Both the position numbers and the translations under genes were made by a program. From Mytilus edulis (lineage: Eukaryota; Mollusca; Bivalvia; Mytilida; Mytilidae), in NCBI RefSeq assembly GCF_963676685.1, contig NC_092349.1, positions 34,764,293 through 34,828,292 of the forward strand: a stretch of DNA of 64,000 nt, written 5' to 3'. Shown here piece after piece: positions 11,715 through 21,422 of the stretch; position 1 is the stretch's first letter; each line of letters starts with the position of its first letter. The notes beneath the pieces were generated by a model. That model was not told where the DNA came from and made no database searches. It saw only the letters and a list, made by a program, of their open reading frames with translations.

Positions 11715-12330
11715 TGGAAATAAGGAGATGTGGTATGATTGACAATGAGACATCTATCTACCAATTAAAAATGATGTAAGAGTTGCATGGGAGGCCGCGT
11801 GGTCAAAACTGGGGTTTTGAGATTGAACCCCCGCATTTGGCAGGTGCATTCGAATCCAATGTTGATTGACTAGGATTGTTGATCGGTTGTTCTCTTCAGA
11901 TCACTCCGGCTTCCACCACCAATAAAAACTGACCGCCACAAAATAGCCAAATAGTGCCTAAAGTAGCGTTTAAAATCAACAAATGACGATGATGTAGGCA
12001 ATTATAAGTCAACGTACACCTTAACAATGAGAGAAAAGAACGTAATGTTTGTCAGCCATAAAATGTTACAATATGACAAAATGTAAACAATTCAAACGCG
12101 AAAAGTAACGGCCTGGTTTATAACAAAACAAGTTATGAAAATAAAAATATGACAGACAACAACAATCAACGACAACACTGAAATACAGGCTGTAGACTTG
12201 GAACAGGCACAAAAATAATGAGACGGGATTAAACATGCTTGTGAGATCTCAACCATCATCCAAACCTAGGACAGTGGTGTAATAAATAGCACTGCATAAG
12301 AACAAGTTGTGAAAACAGTTGTAAATGCTT
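11715..12330 (+). repeat. GATGTGGTATGATTG repeat, long copy split by a SINE
   Basis: It begins AGGAGATGTGGTATGATTG and proceeds through words for CAATGAGACATCTATC, the GTCAACGTACACC block, CAATATGACAAAATG and GACAACAACAATCAACGACA to CCTAGGACAGTGGTGTAA. Shorter copies lie at 15430-15610, 26640-26765 (minus), 34430-34565, 52600-52840 and 53870-54400. It is a non-coding dispersed mussel repeat of unknown class. A SINE at 11781-11988 interrupts this copy, so the SINE is younger. Confidence 0.8.
11781..11988 (+). mobile_element. tRNA-derived SINE with target duplication
   Basis: The head contains a tRNA-like GGCCGCGTGGTC region and a box-B-like GGTGCATTCGAATCC (near 11841-11855). The body has CTTCCACCACCAATAAAAAC, and the 3' core AAGTAGCGTTTAAAATCAAC is the bivalve SINE signature. 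It is flanked by ATGATGTAAG (11771-11780) and ATGATGTAGG (11989-11998), a 10-bp target duplication with one change. The insertion site is inside the GATGTGG repeat. Confidence 0.85.
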
Positions 12331-12982
12331 AACTCATTAGATTTGTATTAAGGAAAAATAATGGTTGTTGAGAAAATAACCTAATGAGAAATAAAAAAAA
12401 TGTTACCAATTCCTGTTTCGGGTTGAGAGACAAACAAATATGAACAGCATACTATCATATTACATATTAGACACAATAAATGTACAGCCAATTTTTTCAT
12501 GCAGATGCCTTGATAAATTGATAGGAAGCCAAAATGGGAAGATTGTAGTATATAAGCTTTAATAAATGTTCATTATAGATGAAGGATTCGGTATTTGATG
12601 ATGGTACAGAAAAATAAAAGCAGCAAGTTGTGTCTGTATAAATGATCAATCATTTAATTTATATTTGGGGAGCAGCAAGGAATAAGATTCAGATCAGATC
12701 CTAAATATAATTTCCACGAAATCTGCAGCACTTTCTATTGCGTTGACCCTGTTAGTTAGTAGTGCGAGTACCGTTAAGCTCCGATTCAACAGGTTATATT
12801 GCGTTAACAGTTATTTTTCAGCAAACTCTCTGGGCATTGGTTTTTTTTATTATTGTTTTCATTACTTACATTCTACATGTATTAACATCAAATGGTTTCT
12901 CCTGAAGTTCACGTTTTGCAAATTAAAAGAGTTTTTACATTAAACTTATTTTTCAACTGTTGTGTGTGCTTTATTTGAAAAT
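12331..12982. other. 3' flank of the complete C4-like gene
   Basis: On the minus strand, AATAAA lies at 12975-12970, only about 10 bases after the stop codon. Either the 3' UTR is very short or a later signal is used. The rest has no gene-like feature. Confidence 0.4.
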
Positions 12983-13476
12983 CTAATGAGAACAGACAAC
13001 ACACGTAACCTCTCTTCCGTTTACATACGGTGGACATGGTGTCGCTCCGTTGCAATTTACCCTAACGGGATACAACAGCTTTTTATCAGTCCAGTTTGGT
13101 GATTTATCTAGTGCCTCTGGGTTTTTATCTAGACATATATATTCAGACGCTGCTACATGAGAAGGGTGACCAGCATATAGATATCCATCGTATTCCTTTG
13201 CCCAGTTGCCATAACAATCTTTTCTTGCAGGGATCATAATCGTCGAAGTTTTCTTTTTCTTCATGCAGACTGAACAAGGAACTCTGTGGTGGTCATACTT
13301 ATTGAAGTCAAACGGAGAATTAGGAACATTGATGTCCCAAACGTCATACAATGCCCCTCCAATAAAAGGAAGGCTGTTAACCTTTGTATCGTAAATCCCC
13401 CACTGTGGATCGTTGATTAGACAAAGATGGTCGACAGCTGCTCCGGAATTAGTGTAAGCTGAACCTCCAACAAACC
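12983..13476 (-). CDS. Exon 3 of complete short-chain collagen C4-like gene
   Basis: This exon starts after the acceptor TTTATTTAG in phase 1 and ends at TAG 12985-12983. It encodes residues 132-295 of a 295-aa secreted protein (exons 16553-16235, 13943-13869 and 13476-12983; 888 nt with stop). The sequence carries the C4-like domain hallmarks: GFVGGSAYTNSGAAVDHLCL, DPQWG, VPCSVC, MIPARKDCYGNW, GYLYAGHPSHVAASEYICLD, PCPPYVNGRE and TCVVCSH. The paired cysteines fit a disulphide-stabilised extracellular fold known from sponge, cnidarian and mollusc proteins of unproven function. No Gly-X-Y stretch is present. It is probably expressed as an oligomer through the stalk in exon 1; that is inference. 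Confidence 0.9.
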
Positions 13477-13868
13477 CTAAATAAAATTGATGCAATTATG
13501 AAGATTTATTTCATATTATCTAAATATTTCAAATGTAAAATGCCAAATCTATTTGATGCTCGAAGAAAGATTATCAAACACAAGTGGTGGTCTATTGCAA
13601 TGGGCCTTTTGCACGTGTGGTCTTTATTTGCCTCAATAGCTTGAATAAGTAGACAGGTATTGATACTTATATTCAACTTATCAATTTAACACTGTTAGTC
13701 CTTATTACTTTTTAAGTGATCATTATTAGCAACATTTGTTATATTTTAAACTTAATTTAAGATATTTGCATCACAAGTACAAAGTCCATTTCAATTTGTG
13801 AAAAAAAATAATAATTTGAGATTTACTACTTCTAATTTAATCGTTACTTGATTGGATGACTTTTTAAC
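13477..13868 (-). other. Intron 2 of complete C4-like gene
   Basis: This 392-bp AT-rich intron has donor GTTAAA and acceptor TTTAG. No repeat or RNA feature was recognised in it. Confidence 0.7.
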
Positions 13869-13943
13869 CTGAATATACAGTTTCAGTGTCATCTGCAGTG
13901 CAGTTGGTCCTTCCCCACTGAATATATGTTGTACCAATTTTTT
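13869..13943 (-). CDS. Exon 2 of complete C4-like gene
   Basis: This 75-bp exon lies between acceptor TTGTAG and donor GTTAAA and encodes EKIGTTYIQWGRTNC then TADDTETVYS. Phase 1 on both sides fits exons 1 and 3. The WGRTxC block opens the C4-like domain. It is near-identical in length and sequence to the exon at 3962-4036. Confidence 0.88.
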
Positions 13944-14129
13944 CTACAATATATAAAGCCAAGCAAAATTATCGTTCAGGAAATAATATGTTTGATTTTA
14001 GTAGAAATTCTTTTTACTAAATTATTTATGATATTGATTTTGAATCTCTTCCATTTTTCACAACTTTAACAATATTATAGTGTTCACCAGATGTGCATTT
14101 TTTAATGAATTGTTCATATAGTGGCTTTC

Positions 14130-14340
14130 GAATAAACCCCTCATAGATACCAGGATTGAAATTTTGTAAATACGCCAGATGCGCGTTTCGTCTAATAAAG
14201 ACTCATCAGTGACGCTCTAATAAGAAAAAGTTTAAAAGGCCAAATAAAGAACAAAGTTAAAAGCATTGAGGACCAAAAATTCCTAAACGTTCTGCCAAAT
14301 ACAGCTAAGGTAATCTATTCCTGAAGTAGAAAACCCCACT
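14130..14340 (-). repeat. Hammerhead repeat, partial copy in intron 1
   Basis: It runs from CATAGATACCAGGATTGAAA through the inverted hammerhead to AGCATTGAGGACCAAAAATT and CAAATACAGCTAAGGTAATC. It lies in the same relation to exon 2 as the copies near the paralogue, but is an independent insertion because the neighbouring breakpoints differ. Confidence 0.85.
14172..14215 (-). ncRNA. Hammerhead ribozyme with AUC triplet
   Basis: On the minus strand the core reads CTGATGA, stem II GTCT/AGAC with a TTATT loop, then GAAA. Stem I GCGTCA/TGGCGT is intact. Stem III reads CGCGCAT, so the triplet before the cut is AUC instead of GUC and the second stem III pair is lost. AUC is an allowed NUH site, so slow cleavage is possible. 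G8 and G12 are present. Confidence 0.78.
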
Positions 14341-16234
14341 CAAAGTAAAGCCGAAAAGATACAGGAATAAATAGAAACGATGATTGACAGCTATCCTCGC
14401 ACTTAAAATTTAACGTAAATTGCAAAAACAAAAAGATCTCAACATTACTAAAATACTGTTCTGCTTATCAGAAAAATAACCCTTATCCTTAGTTTTTCAA
14501 TCCATGGTTGATCCCGCGTTTTGTCGTGATTTCAAACGCCATTTTTATAGCTAATATGGCCCTTAATAAAAAAAATTCTATAATTGCCTAGTATACTGAA
14601 TATTAGTAAGAAGTAATATGGTTGTCGCTATGTCAGTAGTATAGACATAAGTAATAAACAAATATGATTTAATTAATGCATCCATAGGTAGATCAGAAAC
14701 ACATAGAGGTATTATTTGACCAGATCAATTTTAAGTCATTGTTTTGTCAGATATCTGATAAACTGAACATTTTGGTAAATCTTGCCTGCCAGATATGTTT
14801 CCGAGAAAGACAGTGAAGTCGTATATACTTCTAGTTATCATAACTGGGCTACTATAGATAGGAGGTATGTTTTGAATACCTTTGAAATACAGTTAAATAA
14901 GGTTCATCTGTCATAGTCGTACATTGTACAAAGACGAGAAATAGAAACTGTTATTTTTTTTAACAGGGATGCGTTCGTTAAAATATTCGTTCATTATATA
15001 TATATATATAATTAGTTCGGGTACATTACCATATTTGGGTATCGTAATAATGTTCCAGCCAATATTTTTTTTACCTAATACTATTATTACCTGCGGCGTT
15101 GACCAATGCCTTCAATGAGTTGCATCGCATGATGGACTACTAAAGTTTACAATTTATGACATGCAACGCCATTTTGCCCAGACTGTCGGTATAATATTTC
15201 GTTTTTTAACCTACTCTTTTTGATAACATTTACAGACCATCATGATATGAAGTACTAATTCTATGCTCAAATTGTCGAATAATTGTTTCTGTCCAAAGAA
15301 AAGGAATGTAATACTCGATCCACAGCCACATATACTATGGATATATTAACAGACAGTAGTCCACGAGACAGCAACCCATTGACACTAAAACCCAAAGATT
15401 GATTGGTTGTTCTGATAAAAATAAAAACACGTTAAAAGATTGCCAATGAGACATGAGACAGCTCTCCACCAGAGACCAAATGACATAGAAGTTTACAACT
15501 ACAAGTCACCGTACGGCCTGCAACAATGAGCAAAACTCATACCGCATAGTCAGATATAAAAGACCGCGAAATGACAAATGTTAAATAATTCAAACGAGAA
15601 TTTGCATTTTAGATTTCGAAAATGGGAGACTCTTGAACTTTACAGTAAAATGGTAATAGTGGGAAAGCAAGTGTCAAATGATTGTAAAATGCACTAGCAA
15701 AACTTTACTTTTGGCACAGAAAAGATTATATGATATTTAACCTATATTTTGTAAAATCTGTCAAAGATTGATAAAAGTTAACAAAAGGGTCATTATCCAA
15801 CAGGTAAATATAACTCCTGTGTCTGTCTTTAACCCCATGGTGCTTGTGCTTATAGTCCTCCGGAAGTTTGGTGACACAATTGTGGGTTTGGTGGTATAAG
15901 CACTAAATTTGGCATGGTAGTAGTTCTTGGTGTTTCAAATAATATTCTCTATGGACCCACCTTGAAATTTCAAAATGGCGGAATTGTCCAAGATGGCCGC
16001 CATAAAATATCAAAATCAACATATATGTCAACTATGTTATAAGTATTCATTATTGTCATATCGTAACCCTGATTTCTAACTTCTTGACATGAGATGTTTG
16101 TGATTATGAATTATTGTGTCTTTCGATCCTTAAATAAACAGTGACAATTATTTTTTATTGTGTGTTTCTTAAATACAAATCATGTTAAACATTATATTTC
16201 TTGTATATAAACTATTGTATTATAAATTACTAAC
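14341..16234 (-). other. Remainder of intron 1, complete C4-like gene
   Basis: Contents are a GATGTGG-family repeat at 15430-15610, an (AT)n tract near 14995-15010, and an unclassified repeat-like block at 15790-16030 with CAAAATGGCGGAATTG and AAGATGGCCGCC words. No extra exon with plausible splice sites was found. Confidence 0.55.
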
Positions 16235-16553
16235 CTTGAATTTGAATATTAGCATGAGTCAAATTCTTTTGCAAACTTTCTTCTAATTTTACAGTAGCCT
16301 CGTCCACTTTCTTGTTGACAATGCTTGCAGCCAATTCTTCCATCGCCAGTTTAACACCATTTGCTATCTCCTGTTGTATATAAGCTTTCAGCTCTATGTT
16401 AATTGCACTAACATCTAGTTGGGCTACCAATGGCGCATTTAAGTTGTTTAGTAACGGCATTGGAATCACTGGCTTTTTGTTCTGCAATAACCCGTCATTC
16501 CCATGACAGTGGGTCGCACAAGAAAGTAATAAAATTAAAAATAATCCATACAT
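16235..16553 (-). CDS. Exon 1 of complete C4-like gene (signal peptide, stalk)
   Basis: I chose ATG 16553-16551, which gives MYGLFLILLLSCATHCHG, a clean secretion signal. An in-frame ATG 30 bases upstream would place a charged segment (HKKK) before it. The exon encodes 106 residues plus one base and ends at donor CAAG|GTTAGT. After the signal come NDGLLQNKKPVIPMPLL and a hydrophilic helical stretch ending NIQIQ. It matches exon 1 of the paralogue at 6883-7210, including the NAPLVAQLDVxAINIELKAY block. Confidence 0.88.
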
Positions 16554-16701
16554 TTTTTTTTTATGAATTGAACCTATCCACACCGTTCAGTTCAATCGTT
16601 ACTGACCAAAAGACAAACATCAAAGTATCGGATACAAGTACATGATATTTTATCCGGTAAATATAATTATACACGAAAGGTTTATTTATCACGTAAATCT
16701 A

Positions 16702-16745
16702 AATAATTTACGCATCTTAAATTGAGATGAGGTCAACAGATCTGC
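16702..16745 (-). promoter_or_regulatory. Upstream block shared with the paralogue
   Basis: AATAATTTACGCAT (16702-16715) and TCAACAGATCTGC (16733-16745) match the block at 7371-7411 in order and in distance from the start codon. It may be promoter or 5' UTR preserved in both copies. Confidence 0.45.
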
Positions 16746-16844
16746 TATATTTGAAATAATTGTCTGTCATTTTGTGAAGAGCTTGAAGACTGGTTATTAT
16801 TTTTCGTTCGGGGATAGTGTTCTAGTCGTGGCCATTATAGGTTT

Positions 16845-16915
16845 TGACAAATACAGCTAAGGTAATCTATTCCTGAAGTAGAAATCACTAAGTAAAGTTT
16901 TGTAAACAATTAATT
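16845..16915 (-). repeat. Hammerhead repeat fragment without ribozyme
   Basis: It contains GACAAATACAGCTAAGGTAA, TCTATTCCTGAAGTAGAAAT and adjoining words of the long-type unit. No ribozyme is included. Confidence 0.65.
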
Positions 16916-16946
16916 TATAATTGAATTTTTAATCAGTATGACTTGA

Positions 16947-17273
16947 AATAAGGGTATAAAGGAAGAAGTGGCGAAACTTAATGCTGATATGGAAGAGCTT
17001 GAACAAGACGGTAGCATAACATCACTAAGGTTTCACAACGTACCCTTGGCTCAAGAAGACCTAAAACTGGGCATGTTAACATCAGTTGTAAAATTAAAGA
17101 TAGAAAGGTTCAACTCATTTGTATGTTTCGAAAAGGAAAATTAAAAACTCCCATCTCCACAAGAGACAGATAGTCAGACAGTAAATCATCAAAAGGCACA
17201 ACCAATAAGATTCACTCTTTTTGGACAATGGATGGAAGAGTATTTACATAGAAGAAATCCGACTCTGACTTAG
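16947..17273 (+). pseudogene. Coding relic, probably retroelement-derived
   Basis: One reading frame stays open for 109 codons except for a single TAA near 17142. It reads KEEVAKLNADMEELEQDG, SLRFHNVPLAQEDLK, LTSVVKLKIERFNSFVCF and, after the stop, PIRFTLFGQWMEEYLHRR. The acidic, coiled-coil-like start and strong codon-level continuity show that it was once coding. No start codon or splice boundary is evident. I do not recognise a named domain; a LINE ORF1-type or host-derived repeated ORF are both possible. Copy number in a mussel genome would decide. Confidence 0.5.
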
Positions 17274-17376
17274 TTCTTATTAAGTCCTTTCAAGATGTTG
17301 AAAATCAGTTCTTATCAAGTCCTTTCAAGATGTTGAAAATCAGTTCTTATCAAGCCCTTTCAAGATGTTGAAAAAA
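17272..17376. repeat. Three 35-bp tandem units
   Basis: AGTTCTTAT begins units at 17272, 17307 and 17342. Each contains CCTTTCAAGATGTTGAAAA, and units differ by one or two bases. A single related copy of CAGTCCTTTCAAGATGTTAA lies at 18996-19016. Confidence 0.9.
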
Positions 17377-17560
17377 GTAAAATCACAAAAATACTCAGAG
17401 GAAAATCTAATCGGAAAGTCCATAATCACATGGCAAAATCAAATAACAAAACACATCAAAAACGAATGGACAAGAACGGTCATATTCCTGATTTGGTACA
17501 GGCATTTTCAAATGTAGAAAATTGTGAATTAAACCTCTCACTTTGATGACAGTCTCATCA
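17376..17560 (+). mobile_element. Short dispersed element (AGTAAAATCACAAAAATACT family)
   Basis: It starts AGTAAAATCACAAAAATACT and runs through GGAAAGTCCATAATCACATG and GAATGGACAAGAACGGTCAT to GGTACAGGCATTTTC and TTAAACC. Copies with the same ends occur at 25275-25450, 27095-27290, 31490-31690 (minus) and 45738-45925. It is a MITE-like non-coding element of about 190 bp. Confidence 0.75.
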
Positions 17561-17736
17561 TATTCCGTTATATTAACAATGATGGGTGAACTAAACAGAC
17601 ATAATAAATATAATAGTCAAAAAATGGGTACAGCAGTCATCATCGTGTAACAGTTTTAAAAGGAACAATTTAACAGAATACATCAACATCTATCTACAAA
17701 CACATTCATTGATTGGCGTGTCTGACGTCAGAAAAT

Positions 17737-17798
17737 TTTATACGTCACATATATTTGTCGTTCAATGTTTTATACGTCACATATATTTGTCGTTCAAT
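17737..17798. repeat. Two 31-bp tandem units
   Basis: TTTATACGTCACATATATTT followed by GTCGTTCAATG occurs twice, starting at 17737 and 17768. It is a perfect or near-perfect recent duplication. Confidence 0.85.
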
Positions 17799-18039
17799 GT
17801 ATATATAAACAATTTTAAAATTTCAGATGGCCAATGCTAACATACAGTGTTGAGAAATCAAAAGTTTGTAAGAATAAATTTCATAAATAGACCGATATTT
17901 GAAATAGTCTAAAAGTTATATAGAATTTGTAAGAATCCACAAATAGTTCATTCCACTACGCGATTGAATAATTTTGACGTTTGTCGTTCAACGTATTTTC
18001 TAATAAATCATAATAGAAATATATCATAATGACATACAC

Positions 18040-18965
18040 TATATTACTGATGGGATATTTTAAAGTACAGAGTCACGTTATAAGAACCAAAGAAACACAA
18101 AAAGTCGCATATACAAAACACACTAGCAAAAAACTGAAAGATAATACAAACACATTGACGGGATGTTTAAGTACCGAGCCACGTTAAATGGATACCACTT
18201 AAAACAATCCAACAGTAAAGTAATATTAGTAATTGAACAAAGACAAATAAAAGAATAATATAACACGCTAGGATGATAACAATATCAGTACGCAGAATCT
18301 AAACATCATGACCATCATGTATTATTTGTGAAGTTGATACGGAATATTTATCAACAAGGTCTTTGTACCTTTCGATGAACTTTTTTTAGAAAAAGGACGA
18401 GACGTTCTTTGACATACCCCTGGTTCGTCAACTTTCTACTCAGACACTGGTGACGTTTTACAAAGTCTGAGTAGGAGCTGCAAGTTAAGAAATATATATC
18501 CCATTAGCAGGTAAAGTTGGTATATTGCTACTAAGGTGGGGGGAATTATTATTTCAAAATTAAAATCGTCTTGTTTGTCATAGATTCTGGTACTGAGATG
18601 ACTGTGTAAGTCAAATTCGAGATATAAGTCTATAATGAGGCGGAGGAAGCCGTGTCTGTTGTTTCTTTAATTTCTAGTTCTGGGGGATATATTAATCGAA
18701 CTCAAGCAGAAAAGTTCGGATTGTTTATGGAAGGAACATCATCAATATATCTGAAAGAGAAGTTAAATAATCTGGCTTCTTTGATCCTCTTGTTATTGAC
18801 TAGTGTCTGAAGGAACTGCGATTCATATGAAAATGAGAAGAGGTCGGCAAGTAGAGGCGCACAGTTTGTTCCAATAGGAATGCCGACAATTTGTTGGAAA
18901 AGTCTACCTCCAAACTCAACAAATATGTTGTCGATAAGAAACTCCAGCATACTGACCACTTGTTC
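18040..18965 (-). pseudogene. Dead Penelope-like element, minus strand
   Basis: From right to left the minus strand reads MLEFLIDNIFVEFGGRLFQQ near 18959, then IVGIPIGTNCAPLLADLF (18840-18895), FSYESQFLQTL, and the catalytic YIDD at 18738-18749 inside FRYIDDVPSI. Remains of the PPELEIKETTDT and CSSYSDFVK segments follow down to about 18440. The 3' tail at 18040-18310 has the same words as 8640-8990, inverted. Frameshifts break the reading frame near 18700, and the 5' part is missing beyond 18965. Confidence 0.8.
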
Positions 18966-19384
18966 TTCTGTGTAGCATGTTTTACCTTTTCTTATTCAGT
19001 CCTTTCAAGATGTTAAAAATCTTAAGATTGAGTAATTTGTTGAAATCTGAAAACTAGACTGATTATTTCCACTTCTTGTTTTGAAGGAGTTCTGGAATAA
19101 TATGTTATAAACATGATAGTAATACTTAGTTATACGCATATTCACTAGAAGACAAAAATTATCTGTGTTCAGTATTATTTTATCTTTATAAACAATAATG
19201 TAGCCTTCTACTAAATAAATGAACATATTCTTCGATTATCAAAAGTACTTGCAACGTGTAACTGAGTCTGTTTATTTATCAAAATTGTGTAAGCATGTAA
19301 CGTTTGTGAACTTAAAAAGGTTCACTCGATTAACATTATGTTCAGTTGAAAAAAGCAAATCCAAATTATATTTTAAACCAAATT

Positions 19385-20251
19385 TGTGTGGCCCCGCAAC
19401 GAAGTTGTCGGTGCCATATAGTTTTACCCTTGTCCGAAATTCCGACATTCGATCCGTCATTCAACAAACAGTTATACGGAGTTTTTGTCTAAACGCCTTC
19501 AGATATTGGGATGATTTTTGGTATGTCAGTTAACCATTATGAGTTACAGATCAAGTTTAAGTTTTGTTCTGCTCCACTAATTTTTGCCGAAATTACGGGC
19601 TTTAGACTTTGAGAAATTGTTGAAAATCACAGTTATACGGACTTTTTTTCTAAACGCCTTCAGATATTAGGCTGTTTTTTGGTATGTAAGTTAACCATGA
19701 TGAGTTACAGATCAAGTTTAAGTTTTGTTCTGCTCCACTAATTTTTGCCGAAATTACGGGCTTTAGACTTTGAGAAATTGTTGAAAATCACAGTTATACG
19801 GACTTTTTTTCTAAACGCCTTCAGATATTTGGTTGATTTTTGGTATGTGAGTTAACCATGATGAGTTACAGATATAGTTTAAGTTTTGCAAAAAAAAAAG
19901 GACTCTGGACTTTAAGAATTTGTTGAAAATCACAGTTGTACTAACTTTTATTCTAAACGCCTTCAGGTATTTGGCTGATTTTTTATATGAGAGTTAATCA
20001 TGATGAGTTTCAGGTCAAGTTTAAGTTTCGTTCCGCTCTACTAACTTTTGACGAAATTACGGGCTTTGGACTTTGATAAATTATTGAAAATCACAGATAT
20101 ATGGATTTTTTTTTCTCTACGCCTCTAGATTTTGAGCTGATTTTTAATATGTGAGAATACCATCATATTTGTGTCCACATGTATTTATATTGAAATTGCA
20201 GATTTTCAACTTTTTGGGACGGGGCCATTCGTGTCGCTTTGACACATCTAG
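19385..20251 (+). mobile_element. Helitron-like non-autonomous element with 161-bp array
   Basis: After a unique head (GGCCCCGCAACGAAGTTGTC at 19391) come five tandem units starting at 19471, 19632, 19793, 19935 and 20096. Spacings are 161, 161, 142 and 161; the short unit has a deletion around an A-run near 19890. The element ends with a hairpin GTGTC-GCTTT-GACAC (20231-20245), two bases, then CTAG (20248-20251) followed by T. That is the Helitron 3' signature (hairpin, CTRR, insertion before T). The 5' end is less certain. There is no helicase or Rep, so it depends on a helper. The 5' terminus and the insertion between A and T were not confirmed. Confidence 0.65.
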
Positions 20252-21422
20252 TTTTCATTCTCTTTCACTTGAAAGAATTAAGATATTACACCCGTAGGTG
20301 TTTTCCTTTTATTATTTCTTTTTTCTTCACGCTATGTAACATGGTACGATTTTTTTTTTTAATATTCACTACATTTGAAAAAAAAATCAACTGTATCAAA
20401 CATTCATTTGCTTGCCCTATTTATTTACGTTAATTGAACACCGACTCTTAAAATTGCAGCCTGTAAAATAATCTCTACAAGCTAAATTTGGTTTAACATA
20501 TAGTTTGCTTTTTTCAACTGATTGAGTTGGTTGACCGTTATGGAATAACCGTTTCACAAATGATATCGGATATCGTCGCTGGGCTTCTAAAATGTTGTAT
20601 ACGGGTTTTGGCAAATTTTACAGGACAAGCAAAAATATTTCTATTTTTTTTATTTTTGATATTTTAACAGGAAAAATCAGAATTAACCTTCTCTGAATGG
20701 TATGGATCTTAGAAAAATATTACTTGGACCTCTGCCTTTATTGTCAGAGCCAGAAGTTGACTTACGACATTTTAATCCTTTCAGTGTGTGTCAATTTGCA
20801 CATATACGATATTTTTTTAGTTTCAATAAATTACATCAAATCTTTAGAGAAGTCTTGTTCAATCAAACTGTTTGGTTTGAATAAAGAAAAAATCTTTCCT
20901 AAACATTTCCAGCCGATTCCATTGAGGGTGTAGGCAAAGGTAATATCTTTGGATAGCTTGACTGCTATCATGTACCAATATGAGAAACACAATAAAACTC
21001 ACAATTTACTAAATACCAAGAACGACTCTGATGATTATTTTACCAGCGATTTGTTGATGGATAAAAAAACTATTTCTAGTCAAGTTTGATTTGAATTTTC
21101 CTTATGGTTTCAGAAGAGATTTTTACAGAAAAGTACAAGACGACTAACGCTGACGACGGTTGCAATACGACTCAGACAAGTAATGGCAATAGCTCACCTT
21201 GACCTGGTGATACAAAAATTCACATGAATAAAAATCATAAATTTTATGAATAGACATCCCAGCCGTTTATAAACAAATTGTAAAGGACACAAAACAAAAA
21301 TAAAACAAATGAAAATACAAAAAGAAAACGTTTTAAGCTATCAAGGAGAGTCACATCTTTTGTAGCTTCCTTGTTTTGAACCAACACAGTCTCATTTATC
21401 TTTCAGAATCACTCAAAATAAG

